A DNA stretch of 64,000 bases from an uncultured Phycisphaerales bacterium (GCA_903845195.1 CAIMWO010000019.1:62001-126000); one strand, 5' to 3'. Positions 48,065 to 57,225 are shown, counted from the first letter of the stretch. The notes: generated from the letters alone by a model not told the origin. Numbers and translations are program-made.

Positions 48065-48880
48065 ATGGTCTCCGAAGAACTCCTCGTGCAATGCGAAGAA
48101 ATGCTCGGCTACAGGTTCGTCAACCACGACCTGCTTCAGGAAGCCCTCACCCACGCCTCCATCGCCGACGACCGCCGCCTCTCCAACGAACGCCTCGAAT
48201 TCCTCGGCGATGCCGTGCTCGGCCTGGTCATCTGCCACCGCCTTTTCGAACTTTTTCCCGATTACCTTGAAGGCGACCTGACCAAGCTCAAGAGCGCCGT
48301 CGTCAGTCGCCATACCTGCGCCATCGTGGCCAATGCGATGGGCCTGACCGACCTGCTGTTCGTCGGCAAGGGCATGACCGGCCGCGCCGAACGCCCCAGT
48401 TCGCTGGCCGCCGGTGCGCTGGAATCCATCATCGCCGGGATTTATCTCGACGGCGGCTTCGAGGCGGCCCGGGCCTTCATCCTTCGCCATATGGATGCGC
48501 ACATCGAATCCTTCGCCGCCACCAGCCACCAGCAGAATTTCAAAAGCCTTTTGCAACAGCACGCCCAAAAGCAGCTCAACGCCACGCCGGTCTACGAACT
48601 CGTCGACGAAAAAGGCCCCGATCATTCCAAGTGTTTCGAGGTGCGCGTGGTCATCAACGGCCGCGGCTTCGGCAGCGCCTGGGGACCGGCCAAGAAACAG
48701 GCCGAACAACGCGCCGCGCAGATCGCCCTGGAAGAACTTGGCGTCATTCAGCCCGGCGAAGGTTCAGAGATGCCGTTCGATCCGGCCGAACACGCCTCAT
48801 CGACCAATGCCGAAACTCCCCCGCCCGAGCTGACCGATGAAGGCCAGTCCGGCGATCAATCGTTCTCCGCGAATATTTAA
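48065..48880 (+). CDS. rnc: Ribonuclease III
   Basis: 271 residues from MVSEELLVQCEEMLGY, with AGGTGG upstream; the frame is open further back, but that is not RNase III-like. The catalytic domain has NERLEFLGDAVLGLVICHRL (signature with metal ligands) and ALESIIAGIYLDGGFEAA (second acidic pair). The dsRNA-binding domain follows: NFKSLLQQHAQKQLNATPVY, DHSKCFEVRVVINGRGFGSA and GPAKKQAEQRAAQIALEEL. It cuts double-stranded RNA in rRNA maturation and mRNA turnover. An acidic tail of about 35 residues is extra. Confidence 0.96.
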   Translation: MVSEELLVQCEEMLGYRFVNHDLLQEALTHASIADDRRLSNERLEFLGDAVLGLVICHRLFELFPDYLEGDLTKLKSAVVSRHTCAIVANAMGLTDLLFVGKGMTGRAERPSSLAAGALESIIAGIYLDGGFEAARAFILRHMDAHIESFAATSHQQNFKSLLQQHAQKQLNATPVYELVDEKGPDHSKCFEVRVVINGRGFGSAWGPAKKQAEQRAAQIALEELGVIQPGEGSEMPFDPAEHASSTNAETPPPELTDEGQSGDQSFSANI

Positions 48881-48903
48881 AATGCACGAATCACCCATCC
48901 CCT

Positions 48904-48932
48904 CAGAGCCGTGCGGCTCCGCCGCCGGCCCA
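48904..48932. repeat. Interspersed repeat R7 (GAGCCG-TG-CGGCTC hairpin)
   Basis: AGAGCCGTGCGGCTCCGCCG followed by CCGGCCC. Copies at 54259-54290 and 63418-63446. A six-base-pair hairpin is built in. Confidence 0.85.
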
Positions 48933-49095
48933 ATGCCCGCGCCTTCCGCGTGCAGTACCCGCTACCCGAAAATCAAAAATACCCTAGAATGTGCAGAATC
49001 TCGGTGTTCTCGGTGTCTTCCGTGAGAACCCGTCTTTTGTCGAAGCCCGTTTCAAGGTTTTAAGATTTCAAACGCGCTTCATGGAGATCCACAAA

Positions 49096-49959
49096 ATGGC
49101 TTCCCCGGCCGCCCCCATCGGCGTGTTTGATTCCGGACTCGGTGGCCTCACCGTCGCCCGCGCCATCCGCACGCTCCTGCCGCGGGAATCCATCGCCTAT
49201 TTCGGCGACACCGCCCGTCTCCCCTACGGCACAAAAAGCCCCGCCACCGTCCACCGCTTCACCCGCCAGTGCCTGCGCTTCCTCATGGGCGTTCGCCCGA
49301 AGCTCCTCGTCGTCGCCTGCAACACCGCCAGCGCCCTGGCCCTGGCGCAGCTCCGCAATGATTTTGAAGTCCCCGTCATCGGCGTGCTGGAACCCGGCGC
49401 CGTCGCCGCGGTGGAAGTCGCACGCCAGGCCGCCCGCTCCGGCGGATCCACGCCAGGCCGCGCCCAGCGCATCGGCCTGATCGCCACCGAAGCCACCATC
49501 GGCTCCAACGCCTATCCCGCCGCCATCCGCGCGCTCGATCCGGCCCTCCAGGTCATCGGCCGCGCCTGCCCGTTGCTGGTGCCCATGATCGAAGAAGGCC
49601 GCGAGGAAAGCGACTTGATCGTCGGCCTGGTCCTCCGCGAATACCTGCAGCCCTTCCTCGAGATGGAAATCTCCGCCCTCATCCTCGGCTGCACCCACTA
49701 CCCCATTTTCGCCTCCGCCGTGCAGGAAACCCTCGGCGAGGAAGTCACGCTCATCGACTCCGCCCGGCAAACCGCACTGGTGGTCCGCGACCAGCTCGCT
49801 ACAATGCACGCGCTTTCGCAGAGCCCCCACGATGGCCGCCTGACCTGCTACGTCACCGACCAGGGCCAGCGCTTCGAACGGCTGGCCTCGCGGTTCCTCG
49901 GCGAAGCCGTCGGACAACCCGTGTGGGTGACGCCCGAAATGTTGGAGACCGTGGAATGA
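49096..49959 (+). CDS. murI: Glutamate racemase
   Basis: 287 residues from MASPAAPIGVFDSGLGGLTV; ATG at 49081 is an alternative. Catalytic features: FDSGLGG (Asp), VACNTASALAL (first Cys) and ILGCTHYPIFA (second Cys with His). MurI makes D-glutamate for peptidoglycan in the cytoplasm, which is notable because some planctomycetes were long thought to lack peptidoglycan. The stop overlaps the start of the next lipoprotein gene (ATGA), so they are coupled. Confidence 0.95.
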   Translation: MASPAAPIGVFDSGLGGLTVARAIRTLLPRESIAYFGDTARLPYGTKSPATVHRFTRQCLRFLMGVRPKLLVVACNTASALALAQLRNDFEVPVIGVLEPGAVAAVEVARQAARSGGSTPGRAQRIGLIATEATIGSNAYPAAIRALDPALQVIGRACPLLVPMIEEGREESDLIVGLVLREYLQPFLEMEISALILGCTHYPIFASAVQETLGEEVTLIDSARQTALVVRDQLATMHALSQSPHDGRLTCYVTDQGQRFERLASRFLGEAVGQPVWVTPEMLETVE

Positions 49960-50678
49960 TCGTACGATTCAGCACTGGAAAACTCTTCGCCGCCGTGATG
50001 CTTCTGGTGGCCCTGTCGCTGGGCGGCTGCGGCAGCGGCGACACCTATGCCGCGCGCGACTTCAACGAACTCATCCCCCGCATGATGAAGGCCGTCAATC
50101 AGGGCTCGCCGCAGGAAGCCGCCGCCAATCTCTTCAACGTCACCAGCGCCGATGAGCGGCGCGACGCCGTCGCCTATCTTGAAACCCGCCCCTACGGCCA
50201 TGCCGAAGCGTACATGAAGGCCTACAAACTGCTCGCCACCGATCCGCACCCGATGGTCCGCGCCCAGGCGATGCGTGCCCTGGGCAGCTCGCATGATCCT
50301 TCCATCGTGAACGTTCTGGTGAAGGGGCTCAATGACTCCGACGTGACCGTCCGCCGCGACGCCTCGATGGCCCTTCAGTCCACCTATTCCGAAGTGGCCC
50401 TCGAATCGATGATCCTGCACCTCAAGGGCGATGAAGACGAGCAGGTACGCACCAACCTTGCGCTGGCGATGGTTCAGGCACGCAATCAAAAATCCATCCG
50501 GGCCCTGATCGACGCGCTCGACGATTCCAATGCCGCCGTGAACTACTGGGCTCACCAGTCGCTCATGGGCCTGACCCAGCAGGATATCGAACCCAACGGC
50601 AAACTCTGGCTCGAGTGGTACCGCAAAACCTATCCCGAACCCGGCACGACCCCAAGCGCCACCACCCGCAGCAAATAG
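49956..50678 (+). CDS. HEAT-repeat lipoprotein
   Basis: 240 residues. The start overlaps the murI stop (GAATGA). A lipobox (LSLGGCG) indicates lipid anchoring. Residues 65-215 form HEAT-type repeats (PHPMVRAQAMRALGSSHDPS, VNVLVKGLNDSDVTVRRDAS, MILHLKGDEDEQVRTNLALA, ALIDALDDSNAAVNYWAHQS), likely a protein-binding scaffold on the envelope. Coupling to murI hints at a cell-wall connection, but that is inference. Confidence 0.8.
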   Translation: MIVRFSTGKLFAAVMLLVALSLGGCGSGDTYAARDFNELIPRMMKAVNQGSPQEAAANLFNVTSADERRDAVAYLETRPYGHAEAYMKAYKLLATDPHPMVRAQAMRALGSSHDPSIVNVLVKGLNDSDVTVRRDASMALQSTYSEVALESMILHLKGDEDEQVRTNLALAMVQARNQKSIRALIDALDDSNAAVNYWAHQSLMGLTQQDIEPNGKLWLEWYRKTYPEPGTTPSATTRSK

Positions 50679-50701
50679 CACGGCAGCCCTGGACGACGGC
50701 C

Positions 50702-50828
50702 GTAAATTAGCCACAAATGAACACCAATGAACACAAATGTAAGAAAAAAGAATTGTTGGGATTGAGATCATCAAGACTTTTCTGATGCAGTATTTGTGTT
50801 TATTCGTGTTTATTTGTGGCTAATTTAG
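50702..50828. repeat. R2 inverted pair
   Basis: AATTAGCCACAAATGAACAC... at 50702-50738 and the reverse arrangement ...TTTATTTGTGGCTAATTT at 50788-50828, around about 50 bases of unrelated sequence. A long imperfect hairpin is possible. Confidence 0.85.
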
Positions 50829-50891
50829 GGTGGTTGGCGCCGTAGCGCCAGTCGGCGCTTGGGCGACCCAGTGCAGCAATTTCAGGTGACT

Positions 50892-51887
50892 ATGCGCGCC
50901 CTCCATTTTGATGGCTCAACCGTCCAATTCAAACGCGCCTGCCCGGAACCGCAGCTCGCCGGTGGAGCAGGTGGCGAAGCCCTCATCAAAATTCACGCTG
51001 CCGGCGTTTGCCAGACCGATTACGAAATCGCCCGCGGCTACATGGGCTTCCAGGGAATCCTCGGCCACGAATTTGTCGGTACCGTCGTACAGCTCAACAC
51101 CAGCGCGCCTGCCGCGGAAAGCGACTGGCTCGGCAAACGCGTCTGCGGCGAAATCAACTGCGTCTGCGGCTCCTGCGAAATGTGCCAGCGCGGCCTCTCC
51201 ACCCACTGCTTCCGCCGCACCGTCATCGGTATTCTCAATCACGATGGCGCCTTCGCCGACCTCCTCCGCATCCCCGTCCGCAACCTCCACGCCGTGCCCG
51301 ATCACGTCACCGATGATGAAGCCGTCTTCACTGAACCCCTCGCCGCGGCCTTTCAGGTGCTGCGCCAAGTGCCGATCGAAAAACGCACCCGCGCCACCGT
51401 GCTGGGCGACGGACGCCTCGGCCAGCTCGTCGCGCAAGTCCTGGCCCGCACCGGTTGCACGCTGACCCTCGTCGGCCGCCATCCCGAGAAACTCGCCCTC
51501 GCCGAACGCATCATCAACACCGGCAATCTCCGCATCATCCTGGACTCCGAGCTAACCCCCCGCCGCGATCAGGATGTCGTCGTCGAGTGCACCGGCCGCG
51601 CCGAAGGACTCCAGCGCGCCCTGGCCATCGTCCGCCCCCGCGGCACCGTCGTGCTCAAAACCACCGTCGAAAAGCAAAAACCCATGAACCTCGCCCCCGT
51701 GGTCATCGATGAAATCACCATCCTCGGCAGCCGCTGCGGCCCCTTCGGCGATGCACTCGCCGCCCTGGCCCGCCACGAGGTCAACGTCCTCCCGCTCATC
51801 TCCCGCCGTGTAAAACTGGAAGACGCCGCCGAACTCTTCGCCCCTAACCGCAAACCCGACGGCCTCAAGACGCTCCTGACCTTTTAG
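50892..51887 (+). CDS. Zinc-dependent medium-chain alcohol dehydrogenase
   Basis: 331 residues from MRALHFDGSTVQFK, with AGGTGA upstream. Catalytic zinc ligands: GVCQTDYE (Cys) and GHEFVG (His-Glu). The structural zinc loop with four Cys is CVCGSCEMCQRGLSTHC. The NAD-binding part has ATVLGDGRLGQLVAQ, in which the usual GxGxxG is GDGRLG. The family oxidises alcohols or polyols, or acts on threonine or glucose; the substrate cannot be told. Slightly shorter than the usual 340-360 residues. Confidence 0.9.
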   Translation: MRALHFDGSTVQFKRACPEPQLAGGAGGEALIKIHAAGVCQTDYEIARGYMGFQGILGHEFVGTVVQLNTSAPAAESDWLGKRVCGEINCVCGSCEMCQRGLSTHCFRRTVIGILNHDGAFADLLRIPVRNLHAVPDHVTDDEAVFTEPLAAAFQVLRQVPIEKRTRATVLGDGRLGQLVAQVLARTGCTLTLVGRHPEKLALAERIINTGNLRIILDSELTPRRDQDVVVECTGRAEGLQRALAIVRPRGTVVLKTTVEKQKPMNLAPVVIDEITILGSRCGPFGDALAALARHEVNVLPLISRRVKLEDAAELFAPNRKPDGLKTLLTF

Positions 51888-51901
51888 GGACAGACTTACC
51901 C

Positions 51902-52387
51902 GTGAATGACACGGCCCCAAAAATTCTCGACTACGACCATCATTCGTCCGCGAAGGATCCGCGCGCTCGCTGGGTGCTTCCCGGCTTTCTTCTGGGAATG
52001 GTGATAAGCGGAATCCTCATCAATGGTCTGGTTGCATCGATCTTGTTGTGGCAGCGTATGGACTACGATGCTACTTTTTATCCATGGATTGACGGACTAG
52101 TGGTTAGCGCGGGCTTTACGATATTCGCTTTTCTACCAAGTAGCCTGGCGCTGGGAATCTGCCTTTGGCTTCGCCGCATCATTGTGAAAGAAGTGCGTTT
52201 CGCTAGCTTTCGCGCAGCGTTACTCTGGGGCGTGCTTGCAGGTCTTTACCCACTCTCGTTGGAAAGGTTCTTATCCACCAGTGTTTTCTGGAGCATAGCG
52301 ATCTTCATCGGAGGCTTGATCTGGCTCCTGCTGATTTCCATCCTCGCGGGTTTCTTCCTCTGCTACCGCAGCCACCTGCGCGAGTGA
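51902..52387 (+). CDS. Four-span hypothetical membrane protein
   Basis: 161 residues starting at a GTG 14 bases after the dehydrogenase stop. Four hydrophobic segments: LPGFLLGMVISGILINGLVA, LVVSAGFTIFAFLPSSLALG, AALLWGVLAGLYPLSL and SIAIFIGGLIWLLLISILAG. The N-terminus is polar and cytoplasmic in the likely topology. Codons are more balanced than in neighbours. Family not recognised. Confidence 0.55.
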   Translation: MNDTAPKILDYDHHSSAKDPRARWVLPGFLLGMVISGILINGLVASILLWQRMDYDATFYPWIDGLVVSAGFTIFAFLPSSLALGICLWLRRIIVKEVRFASFRAALLWGVLAGLYPLSLERFLSTSVFWSIAIFIGGLIWLLLISILAGFFLCYRSHLRE

Positions 52388-52577
52388 CATCCCCTCCTCC
52401 CGCTAAGGTCCGCCGCTCAAACGGCCGATAACGATCATTGGACGTGAGCGGCGCTGGCCCCAGTGGCGTGATGCATTCCACGGCCCGACGCCCCTCACGG
52501 TTCCAGTGTCGCCCCGCCCGCGCGCCGCGACCCCGTTCGCTTCGTCTTTCGCACGCGTTCCGTTCGGAGCCTTGCTC

Positions 52578-53237
52578 ATGGCCAAAGCGCCCGCACTGAT
52601 CCTCTCCTCCGGCGGACTCCACAGCCTCGTCGCCGCCGGCATCGGCAGCCGCGAATACCGCATCGCCATGCTCTTCATCAAGGACGGCCGCGAGTCCGAA
52701 CGACATGCCCAGGCCGCGTTCGAGCGCCAGGTCGCCCACTTCAAACCCATGAAATACTGGGCCGTCGACGGCTCCCTGCTCCGCCAGATGACCATGCCGC
52801 CCGAATCTGCCGGCCTGGTCAATTCCACCTGCTCCGATCCCCAGTCGAACCTGCTGCCCACGCGCGAATTGCAGTTCCTCGCCATCGCCGCCGGTTTCGC
52901 CCGCCAGATTCACGCCCAGACCATCCTCTGGGGCGCCCAGTACGATGCCAAACAAAATGATGCCCTCGCCCGGAACATGGAATTGGTGCAGGTCCTCAAT
53001 CAGTTGCTGGAAATCGTTTCTCCCGAGGCGCCGGTCGTCGTCAAAACGCCTCTCATGGGCCTCGAAGATCAGCAGGTCATCGAACTGGGCTACCAGATGG
53101 CCCTCCCCTTCGGCGCTTCCTGGACCTGCCAGATGCCGATGGATCATCCCTGCATGAGCTGCCCCGCCTGCACCCGGCGTACCCGCGCGTTCCGCGCCGC
53201 GCAACTCACCGATCCCCTGGTAGTCAAGACCAAGTGA
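52578..53237 (+). CDS. QueC-like 7-cyano-7-deazaguanine synthase homologue with altered PP-loop
   Basis: 219 residues from MAKAPALILSSGGLHSLVAA. The PP-loop of QueC is SGGxDS; here it reads SGGLHS, with His for the Asp. Zinc-type cysteines are kept: SWTC then CMSCPACTRRTRAF. Other stretches (PTRELQFLAIAAGFARQIHA, LWGAQYDAKQNDA, MGLEDQQVIELGYQMALPFG) follow the QueC plan. QueC makes preQ0 for queuosine. The changed loop means that either the activity is altered or the residue is dispensable. The frame is open upstream from 52506, but the ATG at 52578 fits the domain start. Confidence 0.75.
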   Translation: MAKAPALILSSGGLHSLVAAGIGSREYRIAMLFIKDGRESERHAQAAFERQVAHFKPMKYWAVDGSLLRQMTMPPESAGLVNSTCSDPQSNLLPTRELQFLAIAAGFARQIHAQTILWGAQYDAKQNDALARNMELVQVLNQLLEIVSPEAPVVVKTPLMGLEDQQVIELGYQMALPFGASWTCQMPMDHPCMSCPACTRRTRAFRAAQLTDPLVVKTK

Positions 53238-53312
53238 TTCTTCCGCTCCGAATCCCGCCTGCACATTGAGACACTCTTAACGATCCCCCGGTTCCCCGGT
53301 ACAATGCCCGCC

Positions 53313-54179
53313 ATGAACAAAACCCTCCTCATCATGTTGGGATCGCTGGTCGCCGCCGCAGGCTTGCTGGCCGGCTGCGAAAGCAACATCGTGCCGATGA
53401 AACCGCTGCAACGCATCGAAACCTGGCAGCCCGATGAGGTGGTCCCCCTCCAGCCCACCACCACGCAGGCCGCGGAAGAACCCTCCACGGCGCCGGCGAC
53501 ACAAACCGCCTCCTCCCAGCCTGCCACCGAGCCGTCCACCCAAACCGCACTGACGGAGCCCGCCACCTCACCCGCTACCCAAACTGCAGACTCCCAGCCC
53601 GCTTCCCAACCGGCAACCCAGCTCGCATCCACCGAACCGGCCACGCAGCCGACCACCCGCCCGGGCAAAATGATCGTGAAAATCATCGACCCCAACCAGA
53701 CCATCCGCTACGTCTACCACGCCAGTTACGATCGCACCTGGCAGGAAGCGATGACCCTCCTCAACAAGACCGGATTCACGCTCGATCGCAAAGACTACCG
53801 CCTCGGCGTGCTGACCACTCAGGCGCTCCCCTCCGCACAGATCGTCGAGCCCTGGAAACGCCAGCACGCCGGCTTCACCAACGCCATGGAAAACACCCTC
53901 AACTGCCAGCGGCGGCGCGTGCGGCTGACCGTCTCGGCCGTGCTGAACAAACCGGAATTCTACGAAATCGCCGTCCAGGTGCTCGTCGAACGCCAGACCA
54001 ATCCCACCGAAACGCTCACCGCGCCCGCATTCGTCCAGGGATCGGGCTTCGGACGAAGCTACGAATCGTTGCGGACCGACTACGGCGCCGACGACACAGA
54101 AAAATCGATCTGGGTTCTCCTCGGCCACGATCCCAAGCTCGAGAAGAAACTGCTGGACCAGTTGTTCGAGAAAATCTGA
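53313..54179 (+). CDS. Lipoprotein with Thr/Pro/Gln-rich linker
   Basis: 288 residues. Lipobox AGLLAGCES. Residues 40-115 are low-complexity repeats of PAT/SQPA/TQTA type, probably an extended spacer in the periplasm. Residues 120-285 form a folded domain (KMIVKIIDPNQTIRYVYHAS, YDRTWQEAMTLLNKTGFTLD, RKDYRLGVLTTQALPSAQIV, RRRVRLTVSAVLNKPEFYEI), resembling planctomycete outer-membrane-type lipoproteins of unknown role. ATG at 53304 is nearby in frame; the second was chosen for signal-peptide fit. Confidence 0.6.
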   Translation: MNKTLLIMLGSLVAAAGLLAGCESNIVPMKPLQRIETWQPDEVVPLQPTTTQAAEEPSTAPATQTASSQPATEPSTQTALTEPATSPATQTADSQPASQPATQLASTEPATQPTTRPGKMIVKIIDPNQTIRYVYHASYDRTWQEAMTLLNKTGFTLDRKDYRLGVLTTQALPSAQIVEPWKRQHAGFTNAMENTLNCQRRRVRLTVSAVLNKPEFYEIAVQVLVERQTNPTETLTAPAFVQGSGFGRSYESLRTDYGADDTEKSIWVLLGHDPKLEKKLLDQLFEKI

Positions 54180-54258
54180 CCCCCCCCAAATATAGTGATC
54201 GCCCCACGATCGGCCCGCCACCGCACAACCGCGCGCCGCTTCAAAATCATGCGCTGCT

Positions 54259-54290
54259 TCAGAGCCGTGCGGCTTCGCCGCCGGCCCCAT
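54259..54290. repeat. Interspersed repeat R7
   Basis: AGAGCCGTGCGGCTTCGCCG CCGGCCCC, between convergent genes. Confidence 0.85.
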
Positions 54291-54300
54291 GCGCCCCGCC

Positions 54301-56175
54301 TCATTTCGTCGCATCGCCGATCTGCGCCAGAATATCCTTGGCCTTGGTGGTATTTCCGGCACTCTGAAGCTTGCCGGCGTACATCCTCCCCACCTTGTAC
54401 CAGTTGCTCTGCTTCATGAACGGCCCGGCCATCTGCTGCGGCCGTTGAATCCGCGTCCACGTCTGCTCGTACAGCGACAAAATCTTGTCCGCCTTGCCGC
54501 TCAGCAATTCCTCCGCCTGCGAAAGCGCATCGAGCACGAACGGACCCGCGTTGCAGTAACGCTCGATGACATCCATGTAGCACTGCCCCGCCTTGTTCTT
54601 CTGCTCGTGCTTCTCCCACATGTGCGCCTGCCCCATCCGGATTTCCGCCGCCAGATCCGACCGGTTCTTGAACATGTTGAACGCACCGTTCCACAGCGTG
54701 TTCTGATCGGCGGGATCGTCCACCGTCTCAATCATCGGCCCCAAAACCGACAGCGCAAAATCCGGATACTTGCTGCCGCAGAGTTTCAGCAGCACCTCGC
54801 TCCACTTCTTCTTCTGCTCCAGCGAAAGCTTGCCCTCGCTGGCCAGATCGCGCACCGCAAACCACGCGCGTGGATTCGCACGATTGAGATTCAGCGCCGG
54901 TTCCAGCAGACCCAGCACCGATGCCGCCTCCGCCCTGCGCGGAGCGGGGCGGAGATTGGCCGGCTCGATATCCCATGCCACAGGCGAAAAATTCTCCGCG
55001 CTCTTCAGACGCAGCGCCGCATCCGTCAGCGCCACGCAGTTCTGCCGATCGACAGGCTTGGTCCCGATCAACTCCGCCAGCAGCGAAACGTAACTGTCCG
55101 GAATTTCCTGCTTCGCCTGCGGATCAAACACGTTCCCTTTGACCCCCCGGTACTCCTCGTAACGCCCGACATCAAAATTCCAGAAGCCATGGCCATTCTG
55201 CGCCTGCAAAAATCCCACCCACGCATGTCCCACCTCGGCGCTTTGCCCCACGGTGTACGCCGTCGGCACGCCGATCGCCTTGCCGATGGCCATCGCGTAA
55301 TACGCCTGGTCCGCGCACACGCCGCCGTATTTCAGGATGTTCGGCAGGTTGAATCCCTTCTCCGTCACCTTCTTGGGCGTGGCATGAAGGAAATGCTCGT
55401 AGTCGTAGGCGATGTCGAAAAAGTGCCGCCCGATGATCTCGTCGTGCACATACTTGCCCAGCGCCCACTTCATTTCATCGATCGACGCCGTGGTGTCGAC
55501 CACGTAAATCAGCAGTTCCGCCGGCACCTGCTTGATGCCGAAGTTCATCACGCTTTCGTTCTTGACGTAGTAGTCGAAAATATCGATCGGATCGGCCGAT
55601 TGGGTCGAATTCTCGTTGATCTGCCGTGAGAACGGCTTGTCGTGCACCACGCAGATCGCGGCCGCCAGCGTGGCATATTTGTCGAGTTGCTCGCCGCGCT
55701 TCTCACGCAGTTTGTCGAGCATTGCGTAAACGTCTTTCGGATGATTCCCGGGATTCAGCAGAAAAACCAGCGTGTGCGCCAGGCCGTCGTTGGTACGCAG
55801 ATATTTAAGTAGCGGCTGGCGGCTCTCCTTCTTGGCTGCTTCGAGCGTCGCGACCAGCCGCAACGCAAAATCGGCCTCGCGAAAGGCATCGAGGCTCTTC
55901 TCGCCGGCCGTCGCCGCCACCTGGTCGAACAATCCCTGCGCCTTGGTGTGCGCCGCCGCAAAATCGCCGTCGTTCTGCAGCGCATCGAGAATCGCCGCCG
56001 CCTGCATTTTGACCGTTTGTTCAATCGTGATTCTCGAAGCCGGCTGCGATGCGGCCGTACCCGGCGCCTTGGCCGTAGTCGCCGTAGGCACCGGCGCCGT
56101 CGTCTGAGCCTGCGTGAAAAATCCACCCGATACCGCCAGCACCGCCACCGCCAGACCCGTTGCGATTCGTCGCAT
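54301..56175 (-). CDS. Exported transglutaminase-like protein
   Basis: 624 residues from MRRIATGLAVAVLAVSGGFF, a signal peptide (cut after TQAQ or so). The middle has a Cys-His-Asp triad in transglutaminase-like order: YGGVCADQAYYAMAIGKAIG, AEVGHAWVGFLQ and FWNFDVGRYEEYRG. N-terminal helical repeats (AAAILDALQNDGDFAAAHTK) and C-terminal helices (EEVEKHEQKNKAGQCYMDVI-like) flank it. Such proteins are usually proteases or peptide-crosslinking relatives in the periplasm. A typed call for substrate is not possible. The gene converges with the lipoprotein at 53313. Confidence 0.72.
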   Translation of the reverse strand: MRRIATGLAVAVLAVSGGFFTQAQTTAPVPTATTAKAPGTAASQPASRITIEQTVKMQAAAILDALQNDGDFAAAHTKAQGLFDQVAATAGEKSLDAFREADFALRLVATLEAAKKESRQPLLKYLRTNDGLAHTLVFLLNPGNHPKDVYAMLDKLREKRGEQLDKYATLAAAICVVHDKPFSRQINENSTQSADPIDIFDYYVKNESVMNFGIKQVPAELLIYVVDTTASIDEMKWALGKYVHDEIIGRHFFDIAYDYEHFLHATPKKVTEKGFNLPNILKYGGVCADQAYYAMAIGKAIGVPTAYTVGQSAEVGHAWVGFLQAQNGHGFWNFDVGRYEEYRGVKGNVFDPQAKQEIPDSYVSLLAELIGTKPVDRQNCVALTDAALRLKSAENFSPVAWDIEPANLRPAPRRAEAASVLGLLEPALNLNRANPRAWFAVRDLASEGKLSLEQKKKWSEVLLKLCGSKYPDFALSVLGPMIETVDDPADQNTLWNGAFNMFKNRSDLAAEIRMGQAHMWEKHEQKNKAGQCYMDVIERYCNAGPFVLDALSQAEELLSGKADKILSLYEQTWTRIQRPQQMAGPFMKQSNWYKVGRMYAGKLQSAGNTTKAKDILAQIGDATK

Positions 56176-56295
56176 GTCTTCCATCCTTTTGCGTGAAACC
56201 CCGAGAAATGAACCCCCTCAGCGTATCTACTTCACCGTGCCAACGTCAATTGACGGAAGAAGAATCGGAAATGAAAACGGAAAGATAAGGGAAAC

Positions 56296-56340
56296 GGGTG
56301 CCATGCCCAGTGGGGCAGGGGCCCCGCTGGGCATGCTTCC
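56296..56340 (+). repeat. REP element 1
   Basis: GGGTGCCATGCCCAGTGGGG, a GC-rich centre, then CCGCTGGGCATGCTTCC: an imperfect palindrome (ATGCCCAG/CTGGGCAT). Same sequence as REP 2. Confidence 0.88.
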
Positions 56341-56502
56341 GGTAGGAGTTGTCCGGACACATTTTCACTTACCTTGCAGAAAACCGAGTGTTACTCTTTC
56401 TCCCAAAGATCCTCAGCACCGGCAAACCTGCACGCGTCTGGACTTCCCTCGCCGCATCAATTGACGAAAACGGAAACGAAAACGGAAACAAGAAACAAAG
56501 AC

Positions 56503-56547
56503 GGGTGCCATGCCCAGTGGGGCAGGGGCCCCGCTGGGCATGCTTCC
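56503..56547 (+). repeat. REP element 2
   Basis: Identical to REP 1 over 45 bases; 64 bases upstream of the transposase start. Confidence 0.88.
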
Positions 56548-56610
56548 GGTGGGAGTTCTCCGTACACAATCTCACTTGCCTTGTAAGAGCCTCGCGTTAC
56601 TCTTTCTCCC

Positions 56611-57180
56611 ATGGATCCACAGCATCGAAAAACCTGCAAGCGCCTAGATTTTCATGGCCACGCTCATTTCCTCACCTTTTCTTGTTTTCGCCGATAACCT
56701 TTTCTCAGCAAAGATCGTTCGCGCCAGTGGTTAATCAGGGCGATCGCCCGCGCCAAGCGCCTTCATGACTTTCATCTCTGGGCATGGGTCATCATGCCCG
56801 AGCACGTCCATCTGCTGATCTGGCCACAGCGCGAGGATTACTCGATTTCGGCGATCCTCACATCGATCAAGAAGCCTGTTACCAATGCGGCGCTCCGTCA
56901 CATTCGTCGCACCGCTCCTGAGTTTCTGAATTTCATGCGGGATGAACAGCCCAACGAAAACACCGAGTATCGATTCTGGCAGCGCGGCGGCGGTTACGAC
57001 CGCAACCTTTGGACGCCCAAAGACATCTGGGAAAAGATTGTGTATATCCACCGCAACCCGGTGCGACGCGGACTGGCCAAACAAATGGAAGAATGGCCTT
57101 GGTCGAGTGTTCAGGACTACCTGAATCTCAGAGAAGCACCATTAATTCTGGATCGCGCCAGTTTACCCGCGTCCTGGTAG
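56611..57180 (+). pseudogene. REP-associated tyrosine transposase (RAYT) with in-frame stop
   Basis: From the ATG at 56611 the frame reads MDPQHRKTCKRLDFHGHAHF, LTFSCFRR, then TAA (56695-56697), then PFLSKDRSRQWLIRAIARAK, RLHDFHLWAWVIMPEHVHLL and continues to 57180. HVH is the metal-binding HUH pair; EKIVYIHRNPVRRGLAKQ carries the likely catalytic Tyr and the NPVR signature. CAA to TAA would explain the stop. The remaining 128-residue frame (56794-57180) lacks the N-terminal strands. REPs in the same orientation upstream and in reverse orientation just downstream frame it. Probably no longer active unless the stop is read through. Confidence 0.87.
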
Positions 57181-57182
57181 GA

Positions 57183-57225
57183 AGCATGCCCACCGGGGCC
57201 CCGCGCCCCACTGGGCATGGCACCC
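57183..57225 (-). repeat. REP element 3 (inverted)
   Basis: AGCATGCCCACCGGGGCC ... CACTGGGCATGGCACCC, the reverse complement of REP 1 with a few changes, two bases after the transposase stop. Confidence 0.85.

Larger units (their letters stand above)
56246..56660. repeat. ~211-bp direct duplication containing two REPs
   Basis: TCAATTGACG at 56246 and 56457 begins two similar units: an A-rich segment (AACGGAAA), a REP, CGGTGGGAGTT- or CGGTAGGAGTT-like sequence, CACTTACCTTG/CACTTGCCTTG, TACTCTTTCTCCC and an AAACCTGCA motif. The second unit contains the start of the transposase gene (ATG at 56611); in the first the same place reads AAAG, so it is a dead copy of the 5' end. Confidence 0.75.
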
